Below are positions 18,854 through 26,315 of a stretch of 37,032 bases of DNA, piece by piece (the first letter of the stretch is position 1; each line of letters starts with the position of its first letter). The DNA is from an uncultured Acholeplasmatales bacterium (GTDB lineage Bacteria > Bacillota_I > Bacilli_A > Acholeplasmatales > Anaeroplasmataceae). The stretch spans positions 1-37,032 of the forward strand of contig CAJOQR010000125.1 of the NCBI GenBank assembly GCA_905236965.1, written 5' to 3'. The notes beneath the pieces are model-generated. The model made no database searches, was not told the origin of the DNA, and was given only the letters and a program-made list of their open reading frames with translations. Both the position numbers and the translations under genes were made by a program.

Positions 18854-19260
18854 TAGATGGAATTAAATTATTATTAGCGAAAAATAGCTGGGTTTGGGTG
18901 CTTTGGCTTTGTTTGTATTATAGTGTATTAAATTACCAATCATTAGGAGTTCTTGATCTTAAAATAGAATTCTACTTGAAATATTGTGTTAAAAATAAGT
19001 TTTTAAATAAGTTATTCTTTAAAGATTCTGATTCTACAATCCTCATTTTTGGTGCTATATACACAATTATACTTTTTTTTGTTGCGCTGTTATATTCGAT
19101 TATTACTGTTGCATGTTATTGTTTAGATATAGAAATATTTAGTTTAAAATTTACATTTTATTTTTTTCCTGTTATATATGTCTATATACCATTTATTTTT
19201 ATGGTATATTTGGATATATTTCAAAGAGATGATTACTACAAAAGAAAAAAAAGAAAATAA
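18850..19260 (+). CDS. Three-TM membrane protein, candidate immunity protein for the RHS tip
   Basis: This 136-residue protein has three hydrophobic segments (near 13-32, 62-90 and 101-122) and a strongly basic end (YYKRKKRK). I recognise no family. Its ATG overlaps the RHS stop as ATGA (4 nt) with no separate ribosome site, so it should be translated by coupling to the RHS gene. Small genes placed directly after an RHS gene usually encode immunity to its variable tip. By that rule it is a candidate membrane immunity protein, which would fit a tip acting at or across the membrane. Function is inference; the ORF and overlap are direct. Confidence 0.6.
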   Translation: MIDGIKLLLAKNSWVWVLWLCLYYSVLNYQSLGVLDLKIEFYLKYCVKNKFLNKLFFKDSDSTILIFGAIYTIILFFVALLYSIITVACYCLDIEIFSLKFTFYFFPVIYVYIPFIFMVYLDIFQRDDYYKRKKRK

Positions 19261-19346
19261 GATAGAGCTTTAAATATGAATTAAAAATTATAATAATATC
19301 TTGGCAATTGTGTTTTATTTTATCCATTTAGTGTCTACTTTATTAA

Positions 19347-19496
19347 GAACACAATACTGCAATTTTCGGTGGAGTAGGATACATTAGTGGTTTTGCAACT
19401 TTAAGAATTCCTTTTGCTGGTGGCAGAGTAGGCTTAAAATATAGTGCGATAAGATTTGGAATTGAAAAAATATTAGATTTACCAAAGTATTTTTAA
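19347..19496 (+). pseudogene. Orphan fragment resembling a displaced RHS C-terminal tip
   Basis: An open frame without a start codon (upstream stop at 19344-19346) encodes about 49 residues, including GGVGYISGFATLRIPFAGGR and GLKYSAIRFGIEKILDLPKY, then TAA. The Gly-rich then basic pattern is protein-like and resembles ends of RHS tips, but it does not match the present tip. It lies after the immunity candidate and 15 nt before a further small membrane gene with a good ribosome site. That is the layout expected of an old tip left behind when a new tip and immunity pair was inserted. The bases from 19261 to 19346 hold nothing I can identify. Confidence 0.45.
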
Positions 19497-19511
19497 AGTT
19501 ATTGGAGTAAT

Positions 19512-19975
19512 ATGAAAATAAATATATTTAAAGGTTTTTCTTTAAGGATTTTGTTTAATGTTGATATATTTATGTCACCATTTTTGATAATGGCTATTAT
19601 TTTATATATTGTTAAAAGTGATTATATCCTATTAACTGTTGTTATTATATTATATATACTCATATCTGCTATAGTTTTATTTATATCATATGTTTTTTTA
19701 GAAAAAAATATAATTATAAATATATTTATTTTGAAGAAGAATCATTTTTGTTGATAAATAGGAATGGAGGAATTATTGATTTTGAAAATTCAAAAATATA
19801 TATTGATAACCCAATTTTAGGATTATTAATATCACCTATTCATCTTGTATTATATTATGAATTAAAATCTGATTTTGAAATAAAAGAAAAAAGTATAGAG
19901 TATACAAGGGTATATTTGACTATTGGAGATTACATAAAATTAAAAAAAGCAAAAAACAAATATGTAGAATCGTGA
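19512..19975 (+). pseudogene. Frameshifted small membrane protein, probable immunity gene of the displaced tip
   Basis: The frame starting at 19512 (TGGAG ribosome site) gives two hydrophobic segments (near 16-35 and 39-62), then runs into a stop at 19752-19754. A second frame continues as a soluble domain (FEEESFLLINRNGGIIDFEN, then SIEYTRVYLTIGDYIKLKKA) to 19975. Adding one A to the seven-A run at 19702-19708 joins them into one protein of about 155 residues reading FLEKKYNYKYIYFEEE at the joint. So the gene is broken by a one-base deletion, or the run is a slippage site, or the base was lost in assembly. Placement after the orphan tip fragment suggests an old immunity gene. No family is recognised. 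Confidence 0.6.
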
Positions 19976-20263
19976 TTTACCCATTTCTTTAGACAAATTT
20001 AATTAATTATAGCTGTCGTGTGGTTTGCTGTCTATATTGTAAATAATATTGATTAAACAAAATAATTAATATAATATTAATTTAGTCTAAAAAATGTACG
20101 CATCCATAATATTACATTTTTATCTTGAAATTTATAGTGATAGAATTGATTTGTGGAAATTATTTATTGATTAGTATAAAAATTCCTAATTATAAGAAAG
20201 TTAAAAAGAAGTTTTTTGATGATAATAGCAATAAATTTAAAAACTAATTAAGGAAATGAGAAT
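19976..20263 (+). other. AT-rich gap in the decaying RHS region, no intact gene
   Basis: These 288 bases contain no convincing gene. A 26-codon ATG frame (20094-20174, including LHFYLEIYSDRIDLWKLFID) and an unlinked frame just after it (PNYKKVKKKFFDDNSNKFKN, ending at 20248) read like protein fragments separated by a frameshift. They may be the remains of another small gene. No promoter or terminator is clear. Confidence 0.3.
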
Positions 20264-21199
20264 ATGAAAAAATCAATTGATACTCAATATGGAAAATTAG
20301 ATTATGTTGAATCATTTTTTACTGGTAAAGTTGATATTTATTTAAATGGAAAACAAGCAATTAAAAAAAAGAAAAAAGAATTTCAAATAGAGACTACTAA
20401 TAATACAAATGATTTAAATACTAGTTTAATTGATATTCATATTTTTGGGAGTTTTATATTTGGAGTTAAGGCAATCTTAAATGGACATTCTTATACAATT
20501 TATGAAAAAGCTAAATGGTATGAATATTTAATTATGATATTATTTATCATTTTAACTATAATATGGGGAAATGTTCCTACTTTATGTAAAATATTACCTA
20601 TTGTTGGTGGAACTATAGGTGGATTTGTTGCTGGATTTATTAATTTTTTAGGCTTTGCTTTAGCAAGGAAAACTGATAAATCATTAATAAAATTAATAAG
20701 CATAATTGGTTCTGGATTATTATCATTTTTCACCTGCTTTTTAATCGCTTTTTGCATTTTATATCCTGGATTAAAGGGTAAAAAATGTTAATGTTGAAAA
20801 CAATGCTGCAAGAGTAATTAATATTGCAGAAAAAGAAACATATTACGCTTATGTTGGTGATTCTTTACACCATTTTATCAAGGGGCTAGTGAAAAATACA
20901 ATTTTGATTCTACTGATAATAAAGTTGTAAGTGTTGATAGAGCTGGATACATAAAATGTAAAAAAAAAGGTAGTGCTAATATTTATGTATATCGTGATTG
21001 GAGTTTTTATGCATATGTTAGTATAAATGTAATAGAAAAACCTGACATTGATTATAATTATGATGAGAATTTAGAAAATGTTGAATTTTCTTATGTTGAT
21101 ATGATTCAAGGAATAAAATTAGAAGGAAATAAAAAATATTATTTAATAGTTCCTAATTATTTTACTAGTGATTATTATATAATTAGAAAAAAATCATAA
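20264..21199 (+). pseudogene. Membrane protein with C-terminal Ig-like (Big2-type) domain, broken by two frameshifts
   Basis: The first frame (20264-20791) gives a beta-rich start (YGKLDYVESFFTGKVDIYLN), then three hydrophobic segments (near 86-105, 111-135 and 143-170). It stops abruptly after LYPGLKGKKC. Removing one A from the six-A run at 20780-20785 continues it as NVNVENNAARVINIAEKETY and AYVGDSL. A second indel near 20865-20868 is then needed to reach PFYQGASEKYNFDSTDNKVV, SVDRAGYIKCKKKGSANIYV and an end at 21199. The segment with VVSVDRAGYIKCKKKGSANI has the look of a bacterial Ig-like domain. Restored, it would be a protein of about 311 residues. A TAAGGAAATGAG region precedes the start. 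The N-terminal part resembles a family common in Firmicutes with no known role. Confidence 0.6.
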
Positions 21200-21208
21200 T
21201 AAAATTTA

Positions 21209-21235
21209 AAGAGGAGGTCAATTTGACCTCCTCTT
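21209..21235. terminator. Bidirectional terminator between converging genes
   Basis: A 12-bp perfect stem, AAGAGGAGGTCA and TGACCTCCTCTT, has a 3-nt loop and is flanked by A/T-rich runs on both sides (AAAATTTAAA left, ATGTTATTTT right). It serves the broken plus-strand gene ending at 21199 and the minus-strand Crp gene ending at 21244. The GAGGAGGT in it is part of the stem, not a ribosome site. Confidence 0.85.
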
Positions 21236-21243
21236 ATGTTATT

Positions 21244-21873
21244 TTACATTTCAGATTCTAATTTATTTAAATCTAAAATTTTATATTTTTTATTATTATT
21301 TTCAATGATTCCTTCTTTACATAATTTTGATATTTCTGTTGATAAAGAAGGTCTTTCAGCATTTAAAAATTGAGCTAAATCTGTTTTTGAATATTCAATT
21401 TCAAATTCTAACTTTTTTCTCATTTTATATTCATTATAAAGATATGCACATATCTTTTTTCTTATGAATTTACAAGATAATAATTTAATATGATTTGATT
21501 GAGTTATTGAATAATCAGAAATATAATTTAATATCTTTTCATTTAAAGATTTATTTAAATTCATTAAATTAAGTAAATCAATTTTTTTTATTGATATTAA
21601 TTTTGCTGTTTTAGATGTAATTGTAAAATTTGCCATATATTGTGGATTTGATGAAAATATTAATGATAAGCCAATTACATCGCCTTTTTTAATTGTTCTT
21701 ATTATTTTTTCATGACCATCATTGTAACTTTTTGTAGCTATAACCTCACCTTTAGTAACTAAAACAATTGATTCACATTGATCAAATTCATGTAAAATTA
21801 TATCACCTTTGGTTGCTTTAAATGTTTGATGATTTATTTTTTTTAAATCTTCATCTTCTATATAAAATTCCAT
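21244..21873 (-). CDS. Crp/Fnr family transcriptional regulator
   Basis: A 209-residue regulator. Residues about 15-110 form the cyclic-nucleotide-binding-type barrel (GDIILHEFDQCESIVLVTKG, GDVIGLSLIF). A long helix near 110-135 leads to a C-terminal winged HTH (about 140-209) with YSKTDLAQFLNAERPSLSTE as the recognition region and KLCKEGIIENNNKKYKILD as the wing. No cysteine cluster for an Fe-S sensor is visible, so it is unlike classic Fnr. It lies 14 nt after the activase partner gene in the same direction, so it is the third gene of that operon and may control it in response to a metabolite. I see no good ribosome site before this ATG, so the start is less certain. Confidence 0.85.
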   Translation of the reverse strand: MEFYIEDEDLKKINHQTFKATKGDIILHEFDQCESIVLVTKGEVIATKSYNDGHEKIIRTIKKGDVIGLSLIFSSNPQYMANFTITSKTAKLISIKKIDLLNLMNLNKSLNEKILNYISDYSITQSNHIKLLSCKFIRKKICAYLYNEYKMRKKLEFEIEYSKTDLAQFLNAERPSLSTEISKLCKEGIIENNNKKYKILDLNKLESEM

Positions 21874-21887
21874 ATTTTAGAAAAAGA

Positions 21888-23165
21888 CTATAATTTAGCC
21901 TTTTCATCCTCCTTAATTTGTTCTTTTGCAATTGCAAGCATTAATTTAATTCTATTTTCTTGGTTAACCTTAGTTGCAGAAGGGTCATAATCTATTGCTA
22001 CAATATTAGCATCTGGGTGAATAGATTTAATTTTTTTCATAACACCTTTTCCACAAATATGATTTGGAAGGCATCCAAATGGTTGTGCACATACGATATT
22101 TCCATAACCTATTTCAACCAATTCCATCATTTCAGCTGTTAATAGCCAGCCTTCACCCATTTTTGTTCCATGATCTAAAACACCTTCTGATAAATCTTTG
22201 GTGTGAGAAAAATATTTCATAGGTGTAAATTTTGTTTTTGAGATGGAGTTTATCATTAATTTTTCTCTTTTTCTTAAATATTTAATTAAAAATTTATTTA
22301 ATAATGCTCCTTTTAAACTTGTTTTATATAATTGTCTATCATATAAACCATTATATAAACAATATAAAATAAAGCCATATAAGCCTGGTACCATTACTTC
22401 AGCATGCTGTGAAACTAAAAATTCTTCTAACCTATTATTTCCTAATGAAGCATATTTTACATATATTTCACCAACAATACCTACCTTTGGTATTGCATGA
22501 GATAAATCTAATTCTAATTTATTAAAGCATTTAGCAATATAATTTATATTTTTCTTTAAATATCTATATTGATATCCTTTGTTATGCTCAAATTGATTTA
22601 ATATTTCATTTATTAGCTTTATAGATAATTCATAAGAACTACCTTTTTTAATTTCATATGAGCGTGTTTTATTATATAAATACATTATTAAATCGCCATA
22701 TGTCATTGCCGCTGCAACTCTAACAATTAAAGGCAATGTAATTTTTAAACCACTATCTTTTTCTAAATTAGACGCGTTTAAAGAAACAACAGGTATATAT
22801 CCATATCCTGCTTTTTTTAAAGCCTTTCTAAGAAGGTGAATATAATTTGATGCTCTACATCCACCACCTGTTTGTGTTATTAATAATACAACTTTATCTA
22901 AATCGTTTCTATGATTTAATGCATCAATGAATTGGCCTATAACTAATGTTGCAGGATAACATGTGTCATTATGAACATATTTTAATCCCTCTTCAATAAC
23001 CTCTGGACCTTCATTATGCAAAACTTCAACTTTATAATTGCATTGTTTTAAAATTCCTTCAAATAAAGTCATATGAAATTCAAGCATAGAAGGAATTAAT
23101 ATTGTATGAGTTTTACGCATAGAAGCAGTAAATTTTGGATATTTTATTTCATCAATGTTTTGCAT
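21888..23165 (-). CDS. Acyl-CoA dehydratase activase-related protein, C-terminal partner subunit
   Basis: It resembles the C-terminal third of the large (about 1400-residue) BadF/BcrA-type activase-related proteins of anaerobic Firmicutes. Conserved-looking pieces are IPSMLEFHMTLFEGILKQ, HNDTCYPATLVIGQFIDALN, TQTGGGCRASNYIHLLRKAL, PFGCLPNHICGKGVMKKI and AIDYDPSATKVNQENRIKLM. Cysteines in these motifs could hold an Fe-S cluster. Two starts are possible; I choose the ATG at 23165 (425 residues, MQNIDEIKYP) because AGGAGG lies 6 nt upstream, whereas the ATG at 23171 abuts it. Its start overlaps the preceding activase gene by 14 nt. Substrate unknown; cytoplasmic. No substrate-specific dehydratase genes are nearby. 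Confidence 0.75.
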   Translation of the reverse strand: MQNIDEIKYPKFTASMRKTHTILIPSMLEFHMTLFEGILKQCNYKVEVLHNEGPEVIEEGLKYVHNDTCYPATLVIGQFIDALNHRNDLDKVVLLITQTGGGCRASNYIHLLRKALKKAGYGYIPVVSLNASNLEKDSGLKITLPLIVRVAAAMTYGDLIMYLYNKTRSYEIKKGSSYELSIKLINEILNQFEHNKGYQYRYLKKNINYIAKCFNKLELDLSHAIPKVGIVGEIYVKYASLGNNRLEEFLVSQHAEVMVPGLYGFILYCLYNGLYDRQLYKTSLKGALLNKFLIKYLRKREKLMINSISKTKFTPMKYFSHTKDLSEGVLDHGTKMGEGWLLTAEMMELVEIGYGNIVCAQPFGCLPNHICGKGVMKKIKSIHPDANIVAIDYDPSATKVNQENRIKLMLAIAKEQIKEDEKAKL

Positions 23166-26085
23166 TTTCATCCTCCTGCTTTAATGCAGAAAATAAACTT
23201 CTAAGTCTTATTTTTACAGCACCTAGATTTGTTATTTCATCTATTTTTATTTGTGTATATATTTTTCCATGTCTTTCTAAAATTTCTTTGCATTCATCAG
23301 ATGTTACAGCATCTAATCCACAGCCAAAAGATACTAATTGTATTAAATTTATATCTTTATTCATAGTTGCAAATTTTGCTGCAGCATATAATCTAGAATG
23401 ATAAGTCCATTGATTTAATACACCTGTTGGGAATTTATCTATTTGATCTGAAATGGAATCTTCAGATATTACTGTTACTCCCATGTCAGATATTAATTTA
23501 TCAATTCCATGATTTACTAAAGGATCAACATGGTATGGTCTTCCTGCTAAAATAACAATAGGCAAATTATTATTTCTAGCATTTATTATATATTGTCTTC
23601 CAGTTAATCTTATATCCTTTAAGAAATTATCATATTCATTATAAGCTAAAGAAGCAGCTTCTTTTATTTCTGGTTTTGTTATTCCTTTATAATATTTTTT
23701 CAAAATAAAATAAATTTTTTCTTCAAAAACATTACGATTATGTATTGAAATAAAATCATGAATAAATGTTACAGAATCTATTGTTCCAACATTATTTAAT
23801 ATTTGCTGAGGATAATATGCAACTACAGGGCAATTAAAATGATTATCGCCTTTATTTTCATCGATATTATATGTCATACAAGGATAGAAGATAGTATTGT
23901 ATCCTTCTTTAATTAATTTTTCAATATGACCATGAACTAATTTTGCTGGATAACAAATTGTATCAGAAGGTATAGTGTTTTGTCCTATTGAATATATTTT
24001 TTCATCTGAAAAGCCTGAATTTATTACATTAAATCCTAAGGTTGTAAAAAATGTATACCAAAATGGATATAGTTCATACATATTTAATGCAAGAGGTATA
24101 GCAATTGTTCCTCTTCCATTTTCTATTTTTTTATTTGTTTTATATCTAGATAATTTATCTTTAATAAATTCATAAATATTTTCACCCTTAACTATATCCT
24201 TTTTAGATAAAGGTTTTTCACATTTATTTCCGCTTATAAATTTATTTGGATTGCTGCCAAAAGTATTTATTGATAATAAGCAATGATTATTACACCCATT
24301 ACAATTTATATTTTTAATTTCATGGTTGAATTTTTTTAATTCATCTTTTGTAATAGTTTTTGATGATTCTATTTTTAAAGATTTTGCATAAAGTGCAGCT
24401 CCATATGCACCCATTAAGCCTGCAATATTTGGACATACAACATTTAGACCTAATTCACGTTCAAATGCTCTTAAAACTGCTTTATTTAAAAATGTTCCAC
24501 CTTGAACAACAATATGCTCACCTAATGCTTTTTTATTTGGAGTTCTAATTACTTTATACAATGCATTTTTTACAACAGAAATTGATAAACCAGCAGAAAT
24601 ATTATCAATTGTTGCGCCATCTTTTTGAGCTTGCTTTACACTAGAATTCATAAATACTGTGCATCTTGAACCTAGATCAACAGGCTTTTTAGCCATCAAG
24701 CCTAAATTTGCAAATTCTGCAATATCATATCCTAAAGCATTTGCGAAGGTTTGTAAAAAAGACCCACATCCAGAAGAGCATGCTTCATTTAAAAATATGT
24801 TTGATATTACATTATTTTCGATTTTAAAGCATTTTATATCTTGTCCACCAATATCTATTATAAAATCTACATTTGGCATAAATTTTTTTGCGGCAGTATA
24901 ATGTGCCATTGTTTCAACTAAGCCACCATCTAAATTAAAAGCATTTTTTGCTAATTCTTCACCATAACCAGTAGAAGCAGAAGCAGCAATTTTAATATTT
25001 GGATATTTATTATATAATTCTTCAAATATTTGCTTTATAACAAAAACTGGATTTCCTTTATTAGGTTGATAATGCTCATATCTAATATTTTCATCTTCAT
25101 CAATTAAAACAAATTTTAAAGTTGTAGAACCTGAATCTATTCCTAAATATAAAATTCCCTCATAATCATCTAAAGAATATGTTGATACCTTATCTTTTTC
25201 GTGCCTTTTTATAAATTCATTATATTCATCTTCATTTGCAAAAAGTGGAGTATTATATTGATAAGTTGCTTTATTTGTGAATTCAATTAATTTATTTATT
25301 GTCTCATCTAAATTAATAACTTCTTTTGAAACTAATGCAGCTCCTATAGCAACATAATATAATGAATTTTCAGGACAAATTCCTTCTGTATGTAATACTT
25401 TATCAAAGCTATTTTTTAATTCAGATAAAAATGTTAATGGACCACCTAAATAAGCAATATTTCCTTTAATTTCTCTTCCTTGAGCAAGGCCTCCTATTGT
25501 TTGATTTACAACTGCATAAAAAATAGAAGCAGCTATATCTGATTTTGATGCACCTTGATTAAGAAGAGGCTGAATATCTGATTTAGCAAAAACTCCACAT
25601 CTTGATGCTATAGAATATAGCTTTTGATGCTCTATAGCTAAATTATTGATTTCTGTTATATCAACATTTAATAATGTAGCCATTTGATCTATAAATGCAC
25701 CAGTTCCACCAGCACATGATCCATTCATTCTAACTTCCATTCCGTCAGTTAAAAATAAAATTTTAGCATCCTCTCCACCTAATTCTATAATGCAATCTGT
25801 TCCAGGAATTAATTTATTTGCAGCGATTCTTGTTGCATAAACTTCTTGTACAAAAGGAATACCAATGCTTTCTGCAATTCCCATTCCTGCAGATCCTGAA
25901 ATTGATAAGCATACTTCATTTGAATCTATAATTTTATCATTTTTTAATTCTTCTATTTTATTTATAATATTATCTTTGATATGAGAATAATGACGCTTAT
26001 AATCTGTATAAATAACATTATCTTGTTCGTCTAGAACAACACATTTTATAGTAGTTGAACCTACATCTAAACCGATTCTCAACAT
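23152..26085 (-). CDS. Tandem BadF/BcrA-type activase domains with DUF2229-like region (2-hydroxyacyl-CoA dehydratase activase family)
   Basis: A 977-residue protein. Domain 1 (about 2-255) is an activase ATPase fold: LRIGLDVGSTTIKCVVLDE, cluster cysteines in MNGSCAGGTGAFIDQMA and IASRCGVFAKSDIQPLLNQG. Domain 2 (about 312-565) repeats it: LYLGIDSGSTTLKFVLIDE, NEACSSGCGSFLQTFA, DLGSRCTVFMNSSVKQAQ. Then a Cys-rich NCNGCNNHCLLSINTF and a DUF2229-like region with SDTICYPAKLVHGHIEKLI, ILAGRPYHVDPLVNHGIDKL and VSFGCGLDAVTSDECKEIL. Known relatives use ATP to push an electron from a bridging [4Fe-4S] cluster into a dehydratase or similar acceptor. The AAGGAGTG site and the upstream promoter support the start. 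It overlaps its partner gene by 14 nt. The acceptor substrate cannot be read from sequence. Confidence 0.85.
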   Translation of the reverse strand: MLRIGLDVGSTTIKCVVLDEQDNVIYTDYKRHYSHIKDNIINKIEELKNDKIIDSNEVCLSISGSAGMGIAESIGIPFVQEVYATRIAANKLIPGTDCIIELGGEDAKILFLTDGMEVRMNGSCAGGTGAFIDQMATLLNVDITEINNLAIEHQKLYSIASRCGVFAKSDIQPLLNQGASKSDIAASIFYAVVNQTIGGLAQGREIKGNIAYLGGPLTFLSELKNSFDKVLHTEGICPENSLYYVAIGAALVSKEVINLDETINKLIEFTNKATYQYNTPLFANEDEYNEFIKRHEKDKVSTYSLDDYEGILYLGIDSGSTTLKFVLIDEDENIRYEHYQPNKGNPVFVIKQIFEELYNKYPNIKIAASASTGYGEELAKNAFNLDGGLVETMAHYTAAKKFMPNVDFIIDIGGQDIKCFKIENNVISNIFLNEACSSGCGSFLQTFANALGYDIAEFANLGLMAKKPVDLGSRCTVFMNSSVKQAQKDGATIDNISAGLSISVVKNALYKVIRTPNKKALGEHIVVQGGTFLNKAVLRAFERELGLNVVCPNIAGLMGAYGAALYAKSLKIESSKTITKDELKKFNHEIKNINCNGCNNHCLLSINTFGSNPNKFISGNKCEKPLSKKDIVKGENIYEFIKDKLSRYKTNKKIENGRGTIAIPLALNMYELYPFWYTFFTTLGFNVINSGFSDEKIYSIGQNTIPSDTICYPAKLVHGHIEKLIKEGYNTIFYPCMTYNIDENKGDNHFNCPVVAYYPQQILNNVGTIDSVTFIHDFISIHNRNVFEEKIYFILKKYYKGITKPEIKEAASLAYNEYDNFLKDIRLTGRQYIINARNNNLPIVILAGRPYHVDPLVNHGIDKLISDMGVTVISEDSISDQIDKFPTGVLNQWTYHSRLYAAAKFATMNKDINLIQLVSFGCGLDAVTSDECKEILERHGKIYTQIKIDEITNLGAVKIRLRSLFSALKQEDENAKH

Positions 26086-26117
26086 AATATTACACTCCTT
26101 TTTTAAAAAACATTATA

Positions 26118-26146
26118 ATTATATTATTATAAATAAAATAAGTCAA
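26118..26146 (-). promoter_or_regulatory. Promoter of the activase-Crp operon
   Basis: Read on the minus strand: TTGACT (26146-26141), a 17-nt spacer and TATAAT (26123-26118), 32 nt before the start codon. This is a near-consensus sigma-A promoter. It lies in the 230-nt gap between divergent genes. I see no clear palindromic Crp site. Confidence 0.75.
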
Positions 26147-26252
26147 TAAATTATTTATCAATTTGTAATAAATATAACAAAAATAAAGATAAAAATTTAA
26201 AACAATTCAAATTTTAATATTTATTTTATGTTTGCTATAAAATGATTTTTTA

Positions 26253-26281
26253 TTGTAAAAACTAAACCTTTATTATATAAT
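26253..26281 (+). promoter_or_regulatory. Promoter of the lipoprotein gene
   Basis: TTGTAA (26253-26258), a 17-nt spacer and TATAAT (26276-26281) lie 34 nt before the ATG. It may also drive cysS and mrnC, because no terminator follows the lipoprotein gene. Confidence 0.65.
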
Positions 26282-26315
26282 AAAAAAAGATATACGTATT
26301 AAGAGGTAAGATTAA

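Noticed and set aside
19989-20090. Imperfect inverted repeat TTAGAC...GTCTAA with AT-rich arms, possible tiny mobile element
   Set aside because: Only six bases match exactly at the ends, the rest is AT-rich similarity, and there is no target duplication or transposase. Chance is likely in such AT-rich sequence.
20094-20174. 26-codon ATG frame as a small gene
   Set aside because: There is no ribosome site, it stops quickly and continues as protein-like sequence in another frame. It is treated as part of a decayed stretch.
21211-21220. GAGGAGGTCA as a strong ribosome site for a plus-strand gene
   Set aside because: It forms one arm of a perfect 12-bp terminator stem and no plus-strand start or frame follows.
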